Positions 1 through 12,790 of a stretch of 64,000 nucleotides of DNA are shown piece by piece (position 1 is the stretch's first letter; every line of letters begins with the position of its first letter). The position numbers and the translations under genes are program-made. This DNA is from Holacanthus passer. Its lineage: Eukaryota; Chordata; Actinopteri; Pomacanthidae. Below the pieces are notes generated by a model. It was not told the origin of the DNA. It ran no database searches and saw only the letters and a list, made by a program, of their open reading frames with translations. The DNA is taken from positions 887,501 through 951,500 of the forward strand of contig JAFREQ010000166.1 of assembly GCA_025331565.1 (NCBI GenBank), given 5' to 3'.

Positions 1-305
1 AGCCGTTTAGCTTTGGTTTTATAGAGATTTATTTCGTAATTGTCATCACACAGAATACACCAAATTTGAGTATTTATATGTTTATATATTTATTCACCCA
101 CGTGTTGAGAAATCTGTCAAAATATGAAGAATCATGTTTTGTTTTCACATTCTGCTCCCATACACATGCGTGTTACTTATTAAAGAACACTGGAACTACT
201 TTCTAGTGAAGTTCTGCTGGTTATTCCGAGTAACAAGGACACTGCTTCTGGAAAGATATTTCTGGGGCTAAAGATTGTTGATTGTATTGATTAATTGCAT
301 TATCA

Positions 306-512
306 TTTAGCTGATAAAATGTCAGAAAATTAGAGAAAATTTGCAAAGATGACGTCTTCAAATGACTTTGTTTGTCTGACCAACAGTCCAAAGCCCAGAG
401 ATATTCAATTTACAAGAACAGAAGACTATAAAAAACAGCTTATAATGGCAGAAATAGATGATTTTTGGCATTTTATCTTATCGACTAATCAACTAATCAT
501 TTTAGCTCCTCA
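306..512. repeat. Remnant of a dispersed palindromic fish element (family A)
   Basis: Phrases such as gatgacgtcttcaaatg, gaccaacagtccaaagccc and atcgactaatcaactaatca are typical of a very common percomorph non-autonomous element ending in 'GTTGCAGCTCT'-like termini. A second copy lies at 10748-11098. Confidence 0.6.
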
Positions 513-881
513 TGTTACTTTTGATCAGCTTTGATCAACAGCTGATACTGAATTCAAATGAGCACCATTGTATTGAGTTGGGGTCAGAGACAGATCAAAA
601 CCTGGACAAATATAAGCGAAATGATACTATTAGGACCATTGGGGTGAACTGACCCTTTTGATAACCAACATGCAGATGTAAAAACAGTAGCAGAATACAA
701 AAACCAAAACTAAACCAGATTCTTTTTATATTTCTATTTTAATAATTATTGACAACATGCTGATATTCTCCCTTAAATATTCAATGAGGCATCTCAAACC
801 CAACCTGAAGCCCTGACCTGCTCCAATTAAAAACAACAGGACGTCCTTTATTATCTGCAGCAGTTCATGATGGACTGAAAG

Positions 882-908
882 CACACACACACACACACAC
901 ACACACAG
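882..908. repeat. (CA)n microsatellite
   Basis: Thirteen uninterrupted CA units. Confidence 0.95.
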
Positions 909-2474
909 CAGCACAGACCAACACAGACTCACAGTGGAGGAATAGATAAAATCTGATTTTGCCGGATTAGATGTGTTGTTTGGTGGTATTTTCCCATAGA
1001 TAGACAGAAACAGAGTCTTTACTCCGGTTACACAAGGAACGTTCAGCTTGTTGCCAAGACTAACAGGCAGACTGGCAGTTTGGAGAACGCCCAGCTGAAC
1101 TCTTGTCAGCCTGCTCCTCGTCTTCGTCTTCTTCTTCTCTGACGGGTAATCTGTTCACTCCTCTTCATAGCTTCAAAATCTTCTGATATCAACCATGAAA
1201 TCCATCAACAAGGCCTCATTGATTTATCCTGAAATCTCACAAGTCTTTTTATCCAGAGAAAAGGCTTCATTTCCAACGCCACAAAGGTCAGAGGTCACAG
1301 TGGCCGGAGAACAGAGGACGATCATTTATACACATAACAACCAAACACAGATTAAGAATGCAGAGGCCTGCATGAAAACTGTGAAATGTGATTAAAGCAC
1401 CAGGAAGAAGCTAATAGTCAAAGTCAAAATAGTGATATGGTTTCCTGAGTAAGCTGCTAAATCTGGATTGTCTCTTTTCTCTCTACTGTTCTTATCTTCA
1501 TTTTGCTATTTCCTTGTTTGCGTTTGTTCATTTCTTTTCTCCATTAAATTCATTACATTTTCATTTTTTCTTAAATTATTCAATTTTTAGCCCTGTTTTT
1601 ATTATTTCTTCCAGTTCCTCCTGTTAGTTTGTTTTATTTTATTTGTTTTTCTGTCATCTTTTTCATTCCCTGTCTTTGACTTTCTTTTCCTCTCTTTGTG
1701 TCTTACTTTCTGATTCAAACACACAGCAGGGTTGTGTAAAAGAACAAGGCTAAACATTTTTTTACTCACGCCATTCTTCATCAGCGTCTGTCCCTCCCCC
1801 TCCTCACACTGTCAAAACATTTTTGCGTTCCTCTCATCCTTTTTTCCTCCTTTCACTTTTTCTTATTTCAAGATGTTTGTCTTAGTCCCTCCCTTTCCCC
1901 TCAGCTGTTCTTTTACACAAGTTATACATGTTTTTCTTTCTTTTCTTCTCAGCACAACCAACATCTTTTTATAGTTAAACAACTATTTTCATAAATCATT
2001 ATCAGAATCGTGTCAGTAGTGAAACTGTAACTTTACACTTTTTTTTTACACAGTTTTATTTGTAATTGCAAATATACACATAGACTATTGTAACACAAAC
2101 AGTGGGAAGTAGAAGTAGAGTCATTTACATTGGTGTTCATTTACATACAGGTCTATAGCATCACCTCTGTCCATGATAGAAACGCTTTGTGAAGTGGATT
2201 TTATTCATCAAAATGGATAGTTTTTGTGCTATAAATAAACACATGGTGCATACATCCTGTGTAACCTCGACACAGTAAGGATTACATATGTGACGGGCTG
2301 CAAATGGTGAGATACATGAATGTGAAAAAAATAAATAACACCCACACATTTTTCACCTGCAATTATGGAGTGAAATGTGTTTGTCACATACATTCAAGCA
2401 ATTATGGAGCCCTATTCACGCTTTTCTGTACATAAGCACCTAATCAGAACACACTGACAGCTGGCAGAGTTTGC

Positions 2475-2541
2475 ATGTGTGTGTGTGTGTGTATGCGTGT
2501 GTGTGTGCAATTTTCAAATTGTCAACAACACACACACACAC
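2475..2541. repeat. Facing (GT)n and (CA)n tracts
   Basis: An impure GT tract (2475-2508) and a CA tract (2526-2541) separated by about 17 bases; the strands can pair as a hairpin. Confidence 0.85.
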
Positions 2542-4679
2542 CCAGACATTCATTGGTAATTACTGTCTTTTCACACCGATGGATGATGTTCTTCGGTGCT
2601 CGTCACACGCATGGCGTTTTAATGAAGCCATTTGATTGGTTAAGATCATTTTGATTGACAGGTGACAAAGTCGCTCATTTGCATGAATCTTCAAAGTCTT
2701 GAAATCTCGAGATTCCTCTCAAGATGTTCATTTCTTCTAAACAATGAGCTGGTGGAGTACCAGAAACGTCTCCAGTAGATTTCTGAGCTGACATTAAGAT
2801 GGTGGGAGATTTTCCTCACTCGAGCAGGAACAGGCCAGTTGCACATAATGCTTCATACAGCAGCTGTTGCTGCTCAGGGGAATCACAAAATTTAAATGAA
2901 AAATCACAAAGAAAAACGACAAGCTATTTTTGGACAGAAGCTGGGGAAAAAACAAGTTTTGAAAAATGAAGTCAAAATGAATCTGAAAGTATGTCAAATG
3001 TTAAAGAACAAATGATGAAGTCTTTCTCTGGGTCTTGACTTTTGTTTTCCGTTGCTTTACAGAAGAGATATTGGAATGAATAAGCAAATTGTCCAAGCTA
3101 GCTGGGAGTGTAACCTGGAACCCTCAGATCTGACATGTCAGACATTGCATCACTAGTGTTTTATGGGTAATGGAAAACAGACTTAACAGGCCCAAAATGC
3201 ACTGAAGCCAAAAATGACATTTTTCTGAGAATTTTCCTCAAGGACATTGGCAACATTTGTGCAAGTCCTATTCTTTTATTATTCTTTTTCTTATGAAACC
3301 CCTTGTAAAAAAACAAAAGTATTTATTAAAATGCTTTAGGCAACTATATCTTTCATTTTGAACAACACAAGTGCTGTGAACCACAAAGGTGGATTTCAGC
3401 AAAATCTTAACATGATGAGATGAGCTTATCTTATAGATCTACAATCATCTTGTACTTAAAGCTGTAATTAAAAATGCTTTCATTTGATACATAGAAAGAA
3501 TTTGATCTCAAGGCATAACACATTTTTTTATGTTTAGATTTGCATGCAATTTCAGTATTCTGGGATGCAAATTGTGGAAATTATACATATTGATGTAATA
3601 AAAAAAGTCCCCATAAATTCTTCCCATGTAAACCGAAAAAACAGCCCTGAAAAAAAACTAAATTGCAGTAAAATAAAAAGAAATTGTACTCTTCTCCGTT
3701 GATCACCTCCTGCTGTTGGTCATAGACAACTTCAGTTTCTTCCCTGTAAAGGACAATGTCCTGTAGTGAAAAACAAAATCCACTTGAATAGGCCATTGAA
3801 TTTTCACTCAAATATTTATGCTTGTGTACTTTTTCTAAGGTGAACTATTTCCTAAAACTTCAGTACAACAATGGAACAATGGAAGCATTTTGAAATGACG
3901 TTAGAAAAGACATCAGTCAGTATGAAAAGACAACAATGGCTTATTTCAATAAGAGTCAATGTGAGTCATGTGTAACTGAACTGTAATGCAGCCTTTTTAG
4001 CCACATTACAATATTATGATAAAAAAAAAAAAATCATCCTAGATTTGTCTCTTACATTAAATTATTGATATTAGAATTATACATATTATATTAATATATC
4101 TATGGGTTTGAATAGAAATTTCTTTTACATAAATGACCTCATACATAAACCTTCATAAACATTCAAAAGATGTAATATTCAGTTTGTTTTGATCTGTGTT
4201 TCACTTCTACTTTGTGACAGAGTGAATGTAAATCAGAGAACATCATCGCCTTCAGGTTTACCTCAGATTTCTGTCCCTCTCAGAACACACACAGTGAAGT
4301 CAGTCGGCCTCCTTGAAAACCTCATTAACAGAATATTAATATTTCCCAGAGAGCCTTTGTGTCGTTGTTTGTGTCATTTCTACTAATTGGTCTTTCTCTA
4401 CACGTGGATTTCACTCATTCAGTCAGTTCATCAAAGGCTTCCCTCAGATGAGCCTCCTCTTCTTCCTCGCAAACAAAACACTTCTCTGCCTCTCATCACC
4501 TGCTGTTCTAACACTCTGATACAGAGGGTTAGTGCCTCCCAGTGGACAGATGCTCTGTTACACTAGTGTCTGACAGCATTGCTTTACTTGGGCCTTCATT
4601 TCTGGCTCTATTGTTAATGTGAGTTCATATGTAGACAGATAGATTCTTTATAAATAAATACTGTTATTATTCTCCCTCT

Positions 4680-5560
4680 TTCTACTACTACAATTGTATT
4701 GTTTCTACTACTCCCTCTACACTGACTAATAGTATTACTAGACTGCTTCATGTACTATTACCACTACACAATTGTTCAAAGGAGTATTTTCTTAGAACTA
4801 ATACTACTGCTAGTAAAAGTATTAGTACTACTTCTACACTGCTGCTTCAACTAATAGCAGTGTACAGTCTAAACTACCACAGCTAGTATGCTCTTACTGT
4901 TTGACTACAGTTTAGGGGTGTGCCATATCATATTGTTGACAGTGATATTGGTTTGATGATAATTGCAGTTTTCTGTTTTTGTTGTTGCATTGACTGTTCG
5001 TTGGTTCTAAAAGGTTGGCAAGTTGTACTCTGTATTTTGTCGTATTGTGAAGAATATCATTATCATAGAAATACCCTGAAATATTGTGATATTATTTTAG
5101 GGCCATATCTCCCACCCCTACTGCTAATACTTCACTGCTAGGCTTACTAGTAGTATTTGTACTTCCATCATTTTTACCAATACCGCAGATACTACTGCCC
5201 CTATGACTTTGTTATACTGTTGGTACTACTACTACTCTTGGTATTAGTAATATTAGTCTGCTACACAGACTAACATGTGTACTATAATTAGTGCTACTAC
5301 TGCAAGTAGTACTTCTCCTGTTGTACAAGAACTGGTACCACTACTGCTACTACTGTAGAACTGCAGTAGCTATTACAACTACAACTATCACTACTACTAC
5401 ACTTCTGTGAGTGTTAGTACTATTGCTGCTAGTATTACTCAAACTGCTTCATACTATTTCTACTACTCTATATTTTTACACTGTAGTTCTACAATAAGTA
5501 ACACTGCACAGTAGATAACAGTAGTGAATAGTAGAATATGAATAGAAGTGTGTCCTGCTG
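4680..5560. repeat. Degenerate ACT/AGT triplet-rich tract
   Basis: ctactactac, gtagtac and tactactgct motifs recur throughout on both strands, too decayed for a clean microsatellite. An inverted-repeat element (4914-5119) interrupts the tract. Confidence 0.8.
4914..5119. mobile_element. Short inverted-repeat element (MITE-like) inserted in the triplet tract
   Basis: The 206-bp segment starts aggggtgtgccatat and ends with the approximate reverse complement (atatctcccacccct). The interior is unlike the flanking triplet DNA. The termini resemble hAT-type MITEs; family assignment is by eye. Confidence 0.6.
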
Positions 5561-6011
5561 TTCACAGTAGTCGCATGACTTTTTTGAATATTTGGCTGTG
5601 GTTGCTGCCATCGACACGGAGCATTAATCACTAACTCTGCATCAGCTGTTCGGCTCTGTGTGTATCTATGAAAACTTGTTTCTTCAAGGAAAGAACAGTT
5701 TCATGTTTAGGAGTGTTACAGGAGCCTGCAGGTTAGTCAGGGATGTTTGATGTGGGAAAGTGGCTGCTCCGTGTTTCCAGACCTGCAGAGAATGCTGGGA
5801 TGGAAAGTGGAGTATTTTGAGGGATCAGGAAGTGAGACCGGAGGGTTGATGGTTCAAATCCAAAGACCACAACTAAAAAAGTCATATTGCTCAGCCGCGT
5901 GTCTTAGTATACATTTTTATAGTAGATTTTAGCTGTCAGACCTGACACTGTGTGAATTGTAATTGAAGCGCTCAGGTAAACTAAATGTTTTTGTATTTGT
6001 GTGTTTGTCAG

Positions 6012-6129
6012 ACTCTTGCAGATTGAAGGCCGTCAGCAGCTGCTGACCACTGAGCTGTTTAATCTTCAGGAGAAGAAGAAACTTACTGAACAGGAGCTGA
6101 GGAGAAGTTCCAGCCTTCAGGCGTCCACT
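6012..6129 (+). CDS. Exon a, N-terminal coiled coil (residues 1-36)
   Basis: The frame reads LLQIEGRQQLLTTELFNLQ followed by a Lys/Glu-rich stretch, and ends at ACT before the donor gtgagt. Two AG acceptors are possible: 6010-6011 (exon from 6012, split first codon) and 6020-6021 (exon from 6022, phase 0). I chose the first AG. The first exon found in the window has no initiator Met, so at least one exon lies further upstream. Confidence 0.65.
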
Positions 6130-6750
6130 GTGAGTGACTACAGCAGGAAACTGATACACACCAGTGACAGTGGCTAGAAAACAGAAACAGAAAATGTCGT
6201 CATGTCGTCAGTACTTGAAGTGTATTAACCTCAGGCTTAAATAATATGATAATTGGTGATTGGCAAATTGTACAGAGATACACTGCAGTATGATGATAGT
6301 TAATCAATGTAATCAATATTACACATTTATTGGTTTATTGAGATACTACTACTAGCTTTTATAAGGCGGTTTTCAAAAGTACAAAAAATGAATTCTGATA
6401 CTTTGATGTTCCTTCAGCTGACTTTATATTTCCATCTAACCTGTGAGTCATATGGCCAAGTGCAAAATTTGAATTTGAAACCATATTTTGTATTTGTGAC
6501 AAAATAATTTGAACTCAAGGTCTACTTTTAAGTATTTCCTACAGCTTTTAAAAAGTATCTCATAGTCGTTATTTGCTGATGAAGAAGATGAGAAGCAGTC
6601 ATACTGAGTTCTAAGTTCAAGTGTTAACATGCTTCAGCATTCTGGCAGGACAAGAGATGACAAGACAAGACACAAGAAAAAATAACAATAATCCGTGTTG
6701 ATCCCTCTGGAGGAATTAGTAAATCCATTGTCCATTATTTTTCTACCCAG

Positions 6751-6941
6751 TTTCAGCTGTGTGCTTGTCGTGAGCTTCAGGCCTCCATCACTGAGCATTC
6801 GCTCCAATCGGAGAGACTGGTGTTCCAAGAGGAGGCACTGAGCACGCTCCGTAACCTGCTGACCCAAGATCTGCAGAGGTACCAGGAAGAGACGCAGAGA
6901 CTGACCTGCTTCACACAGAAAATACTCCAACAACCCCACAG
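6751..6941 (+). CDS. Exon b, coiled coil (residues 37-100)
   Basis: The acceptor follows the pyrimidine run before 6750. The frame reads FQLCACRELQASITEHSLQ then a helical stretch ending TQKILQQPH plus a split Arg codon. The donor is CACAG/gtaccc, leaving two bases that the next exon completes. An alternative in-frame acceptor six bases in (exon from 6757) would drop Phe-Gln. Confidence 0.75.
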
Positions 6942-7156
6942 GTACCCAACTCCACATCCTGTTCAGAAAATAACTGACTCGAACTGATTAGTTTAACTTT
7001 GATTTACTTGACATCATTCAAGTGTCTGAGTTTTGTTTGCTGCAGTGAAATGCTTTATTCAGTCAAGATTAGTCAGTTGTTTGAGACAAAAGCTGTGCTT
7101 GAGTCTCCTGTCTAAAGGTATTAATTATTCAAACTCACTTTGTATTTTGCCTTCAG

Positions 7157-7241
7157 GTCAGGCAGAGAAGAAACGCTCACCAGCACGGAGAGTGACCGCA
7201 GCATGCAGGGAAAGAACGAGACCGAACAAGGAAACAACATG
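7157..7241 (+). CDS. Exon c, polar linker (residues 100-128)
   Basis: The acceptor gccttcag is followed by G, which completes the split Arg. The frame then reads SGREETLTSTESDRSMQGKN and ends NNM before gtacag. It is acidic and polar, with no predicted fold. It ends in phase 0, and the next exon is 9.3 kb away. The unusually long intron leaves some room for an unseen exon or for a separate downstream start. Confidence 0.7.
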
Positions 7242-8585
7242 GTACAGTCCAACTCCGAGCTCCTCTCTAATCTGTTGTCTCTGCTCTGTTCATGTTGTTT
7301 TCACAGTTTATTCTGCTTTCTCATTCTCTGCAAACCTCTAAAAACACTGTCTAACACTATGCATTATATTTCTTTGTGAGTGGCTTAACAAACCAAACTA
7401 ACAGCACACCTAACCCTACCTGTCATTCTGTAGGGTTAAGATGGGTTGAGTGCACTTTGGACAAAAATACAAAAAACAATGTGATTATTCTGGAGATAAT
7501 CCCACTCTGCATGAAAGAGTCTAAAGCTGTATTTACCTGATGAAGGCAAGATCTTTGCATTTCTCATTGCAGGTGTTGAAATTGTGCAGAAAACACTTTA
7601 TCTGCCTTTGAATGTTATCCTAATCCATATCAAATGCAGCTCATTTAGTGGACAATGATACTTGAAGATGTGTCCCATATTCAGTATATGTTCGATTTCT
7701 TTCTCTGGCAAGGCATAACATTTTTTTTTTCTCACAGTCATGGTAGTGATTACATCCAACAAGGAGAGACGTTGGCCATTTGTTGGTCTGAGGCCGAAGC
7801 TTTGAAGCTCTGTGGGTCTGTTCAAGTAGCGGGGTCCTGTCAAAACCAAATAACTCTTCACAGGAGTAGTGGGGTTCAGGCATTCTTTCCCTTCAGGAAG
7901 TCCAATTATGAGTGTATTATGTGTCCCTCTAAGGTGTCACATTTTTCTCCCACAGATTTGACAGGTTCAGTGAGTTGTTTGACTTCTTTGTGAATTGAGG
8001 TAATGATGTCGATGTTTCATCAGCCCCATGTTCCACATCTTGAACAGTCTCACTGTGGCTGTTGGTACTGGTCTAGTTTTATGTTGCATACGTTACATGT
8101 ACAGTCAGAAAGCAATACTTTTGAGGACAATGGTTCCGTGCTTTCACTCCAACATGGCTGCAAGTGGCTCTTTTGTGGAGTCCATAAATAAATAATAAGT
8201 AGTTGCCACAAATTATTCTTTAATCTGGAAGTGAAAATCATGTCTGATGGAATCAGGACCAATCAGGCCCCATTGCTGCAAGTTATCCCCTCTCTTTCCT
8301 GCCTTTCCTCTCTTCAGCTGTCACCATACAATAAAACAGAAAAACATTATCTCTAAATAATAATAATAATATTAATTTGAAGTAACAAATGGGCCATGCA
8401 AATTACAGAATCATGCTTCATTTTATTTTCAACATCTAAACCAGTGGTTCAATAAAGTGAAGATCAATTAATAATAACTGATAATAGATGAGAAATGACC
8501 AAGAAAGAAAAATTAAATGCCAAAAGGAACCTTTTGGTGCAATTTTGTCGAGAAGAACAGTGGCACTGTGCTATGTCTTTGTCTG

Positions 8586-8593
8586 CGTGTGTG

Positions 8594-8642
<49 letters not shown>

Positions 8643-8751
8643 CTGGCATTGGTCCAGCTGTTGTCAGTCTTTCTCAGACAGTCGGAGTAGAGACAGAGGA
8701 AACATCTGCCTGCTCATCTGGCTCTGTCTGTCACACACACAGATGCAAACC

Positions 8752-8793
<42 letters not shown>

Positions 8794-8798
8794 CACAC
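8586..8798. repeat. (GT)28 and (CA)n tracts in inverted arrangement
   Basis: A GT tract at 8586-8641 and a CA tract at 8752-8798, 110 bases apart. They account for the Cys/Val and Thr/His chance frames here. Confidence 0.93.
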
Positions 8799-10747
8799 TT
8801 TTAGCATCTTTTCCCTAAAAACAAACAAAAAAAACCCCTCATAATAGACTGACATGGTTGTGACAGGAAACGGTGAGGGAAGAAACCTGGTTTGGAGTCT
8901 TATTATAACAGGAAACCTGTCAAAGTGTCATCACAGTTTAACTCGTGAAGCTTAAACACAAACGGCAGACAGGCCGGCTGCCAACAAGCTGCATCTCCTG
9001 CACAGAAATACAGCACGTATCCAGCACATCGTTTTCAGTTTGGACACATTTGAATTGAAAAATACCTGATTTTTCAGAAGGAATTAAAAGCGAAGCTGCA
9101 CCACAAATCTAGTAGATTTAGAAAGGTGGTGATTCATAGTTTGCTTCTTGACATTTAACAATTCATACAGTATCAGTAAGGATTAATTTCAAATTAAGTA
9201 AATAAGACATTAAGAATCACCACATTCATTGAAACTTCTCAAACCACCAGTGTAATCCACTTCTCTTCTGTCATGTATGTGATCTTTGTATTAAAAACAC
9301 TCATATTTTCACAAAATTACAAGAAAAAAACACAATAAATGCCCATTTTATAGTCTTTAACAAACTTCTTACACCATAAGAGTCTTAAATCTGTTAATTT
9401 AGAAGGAACCAGAAATCCCGCTCGCTTCTTACTTTATATAGTAACACTGCTGCAGTCAGTAGACATTCATCAGGTAAGATAGTGGCTCATACCTTAAAGG
9501 ACAAAATATGTTGTGTGGCAATGAATTCCAAAACCGCCATAAAGGTTGTGCTGGGGTTAAGAATGACTTGGTTAAGGAACAATGATGGTCATGGTTGAAA
9601 GAAACCAATGTGACTGTTGTAGAGGGGAATTAAAGTGCATCATTTTATTGACCCATCCATTCGACCTCCTCCCTCTGTAGTCTTTGTGGCTATGTCCTCC
9701 TCTGTCCCCGATGAACCCCAGTCATAATTCGTAGAGCTGCATAAATGTATGTTGTCATTGTATTTGGTGAAGCAACTAATGCTGCAGTTTTTCTCAGGAG
9801 GATAGATTTTGATACCTTGACTACATTATTTTTGTACGGTAGACATGCAGGGTGTGTGCTATGGCTCCACATTTCAGCTGATGCTTTTTGCTTTATATTT
9901 TATTGCACTTTTTCTCACATCGCTTCTGAACATAAATGAAACTTGTTTTAAGCTGTTTGATCAATATGTTTTTTTCTAGAGAGGTCTCTGTTTATTTTCG
10001 ACTTCACCCTTCCCTTTATTTTATATCAAGTTTTACAACCATCCTGATTTTACCAGGAGGCTCTCTGATACTATCCCACACTCACATTTTTGAAATCTAC
10101 TCTCTTACTTATTTTTTTATACTACTACTATACTACTTTACTTTTATGATTTTCCATTTCTGAAATGTGTACAGAAACATATTGTTCTCCATACACTCTT
10201 CACATTACTCACATTACATTACTTCAGCCTGCAGTCTCACGCTTCGTCCTGCTAATCCTGCTATGGAGAGGCTCAGTAACCTTTTTATCAGATTATTTGT
10301 GGTTAATCTGTCAGAAAATGAGCCAGGATTTGTATAATCACACATCATTTTGATGAGATATAAATCTAATAGATTTAGATTATATTTAATGAAGAGGTTT
10401 TTGTAGATTCAGTGAATCATCATGGGTTTGTGACTTTTGTAGAGCGCCCACGGCCACTGTGAAGATCACTGAGAAATGAACTTTGTGCAGTCTGTTGAAT
10501 GTGAACCCTGTGTTTTCTTTCATACATGTGACACCATCAAGATATTCATATGAATTTATTTAACTGAAATGTCCTCACAGTCTCAAAAGGCACTTGTAAT
10601 TAGAGGTTAAGGCTTCACGGCTATTTGACAAATGTTTTTACAATATAATCAAACCAAGACATTCAGACATACCCGTTTTCTGATCTCCTGATCGTCTGCT
10701 AAGATTTTTTTTTAGTTTTTATTTAGAATTTGATTCAACCTCAGGTT

Positions 10748-11098
10748 AGTAGAACTACAACTAATGATTATTTTCAGCAATGATTAATCTGCCCATGATT
10801 TTTTCCCATTAATTATTTGTCTAGAAAATGAATTAAAATAATGTAAACATTACTATTATATTTCAATTTTCCCAAAGCCCAAGTTGACACATTAATTTTT
10901 TAATGTCCGACCATCAGTCCAAACCCCAAAAATACTGTCACATATGACAAAGAAAAATGAATCTACGCAAATGAGAACCTGAGATTGGACAATTTTTGGC
11001 ATTTTTCAAGTGTCGATTAATCGATCATCAAAATATTTGCCAATTCATTTTCTATCAATTGACTTTGGATTAATCAGTGAATTTTTTCAGCTCTACAA
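10748..11098. mobile_element. Family A non-autonomous element, near full length
   Basis: Starts agtagaactacaactaatga and ends attttttcagctctaca, an imperfect terminal inverted repeat. The interior carries gtccgaccatcagtccaaac and gattaatcgatcatcaaaat, the same phrases as the copy at 306-512. Confidence 0.7.
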
Positions 11099-11548
11099 GA
11101 TATATGATTTATATATTGCTGTGTATAGCCTTGAAAGTAAAAGTATATACAGCATTTGACAAAGCATGGATTCACTTTTTCTTTTATGTCAGACAAGACT
11201 TGAAGTGTTTCCACTGTTGCTTTGTGCAACATGCAGTATGTGGGGGCCCTCACTAAGCTGTTTTTAATTTCCCATATTCAACATTTATAGATAATATGAG
11301 ACTCATAGGTTTCTCATATTTGATAGGCTTACTCAATTAAAATGAACCCAGCAATCATACATCTGAGCTCATTTCTGTTATTAAATAAAGAGACATCCAG
11401 GATTAGTTTGACCAGATTTCACCCTGATCTGTAACAAATACTCCCGGTGAAGGGATATTTATGGGCCGAGCAAAGTGTGAAAATGGGCAGGCCTTAAGGC
11501 GAGGACAGAGCGCTGGTTGGTTGATTAATCCGTTATTTACAGCCATGT

Positions 11549-11590
11549 GGGGGGGGGGGGCAACAACAACCACAACAACAACAACACAGG
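11549..11590. repeat. G12 run followed by (CAA)n
   Basis: Twelve G (11549-11560) directly followed by CAA repeats to about 11587. The G-run is a likely site of sequencing or assembly length error. Confidence 0.9.
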
Positions 11591-12119
11591 AACATATTGC
11601 CAAACAGATTGCCTCAGGCCAAACTTAACTCGATGTTTTGCTCTCTGTGAGAGACGCACGTGTCCAACACAAGACTGCTGCCACTAATTGGTTATTTATT
11701 TTATTTTTTATTATGCTATTGTTTTTTCTCGCTCTGCCGCAGTGACAGTTTTGCTCTGGTGTAGCGTTCTGCTGGTTCACATCTGTGTCATCGATAACTT
11801 GGACGACAGTTAAGTGTTTGTAGTTGAGGTGTTACTTGTCTCACAGTAACGACACGTGTGTGTTTAGACTGCGGGAGCAGGAAGTGGAAAAAAAAAAGAA
11901 ACGTGAAGTGAGTGAAAAGGTCATGTTTGTGAGACTCTTGAAAACAGTTTACAGTTTGAACAGAAGACAGTGAGAAGTAGAATCACACACACGTGTACAT
12001 ACACATAGACTACATGTTATATTGGCAGGTATGTTAACATGCACAATAATTATCTCGTCTTGGCTCTGTAACGTATTTTATTAAATGAGGCTCTATTCCA
12101 AGACAAATGAGAAAATATC

Positions 12120-12790
12120 TGAAAATAATGAGAAACTACAAAACAACCATGCAAAGTAAGAAAACAACCCAAAGAAACTAAAAAAACAACAATCTAAAGA
12201 AGCCAGACAACAACCAAAAACCATAAACCAGTCAAACAAAGAAGGAACACCCAGAACATGGAAGACAGCCTAAAGAGGCAAGATAACAGTCCATGGAAGA
12301 AGCTAAAGAACAACCAGAAGAAACTAGAAAATAAACAGAAGAAGCTCAAGAACAAGCCACAGTCCAAAGAAACGAGAAGAGAATGAAGAGACAGGAAACA
12401 AACATGATATGATAGAAAACAGCCTGAAAGAATGAGAAAACAACAACCATACGAAACAAAAAACAGCCTGAAGAAGCTGATGCTAGAAAACAACCACAAG
12501 AAGTTGGAAAAACAACCAAAAGCGAAAAAAAATAATTAATAGAAGAATCTGAAACACAACCCAAGAAAAAGAGGAAGAAGCAAGAAAACAACCAGGAGTT
12601 GGAAACAACCACAAAAATCCAGAAAACAACCAAGGAGAAGCTTGAGTAAACATCAGCTGGAACAGAAACCGATGTAAACGAAAAGAGGAGCTAAAAAAAA
12701 ACCCAACCATGAAGCAAAGCATAGAAAGCAAACAAGAAAGTTTAAAATCAACCAGTAGAAGCTGGAAATTCCCAGCAGAAGTTGGCACAC
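12120..12790. repeat. Decayed A-rich tandem repeat
   Basis: Variants of agaagctagaaaacaacca recur roughly every 20-25 bases with many substitutions and indels. The plus strand is nearly free of T, which creates long Phe/Leu-rich chance frames on the minus strand. Confidence 0.75.

Larger units (their letters stand above)
1..6011. other. Upstream or intronic region, no supported gene
   Basis: Between the window edge and the first exon found. It holds repeats listed separately: an inverted-repeat element remnant, CA/GT tracts, a pyrimidine-rich stretch (about 1470-1970), an ACT-triplet tract and a possible regulatory cluster near 2590-2710. Since the first recognised exon lacks a start codon, this is more likely intron than intergenic DNA. 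Confidence 0.4.

Noticed and set aside
5781..5831. Possible extra exon upstream of exon a (acceptor tttccag, donor gtgaga)
   Set aside because: Only one of the three frames both stays open and joins in phase, and it reads an unconvincing TCRECWDGKW; not supported.
7598..7993. Overlapping ORFs on both strands (up to 112 codons)
   Set aside because: No recognisable domain; possibly a decayed repeat inside the long intron, but I could not place it.
8464..8855. ORFs of poly-Thr-His or Cys-Val
   Set aside because: Translations of CA/GT microsatellites.
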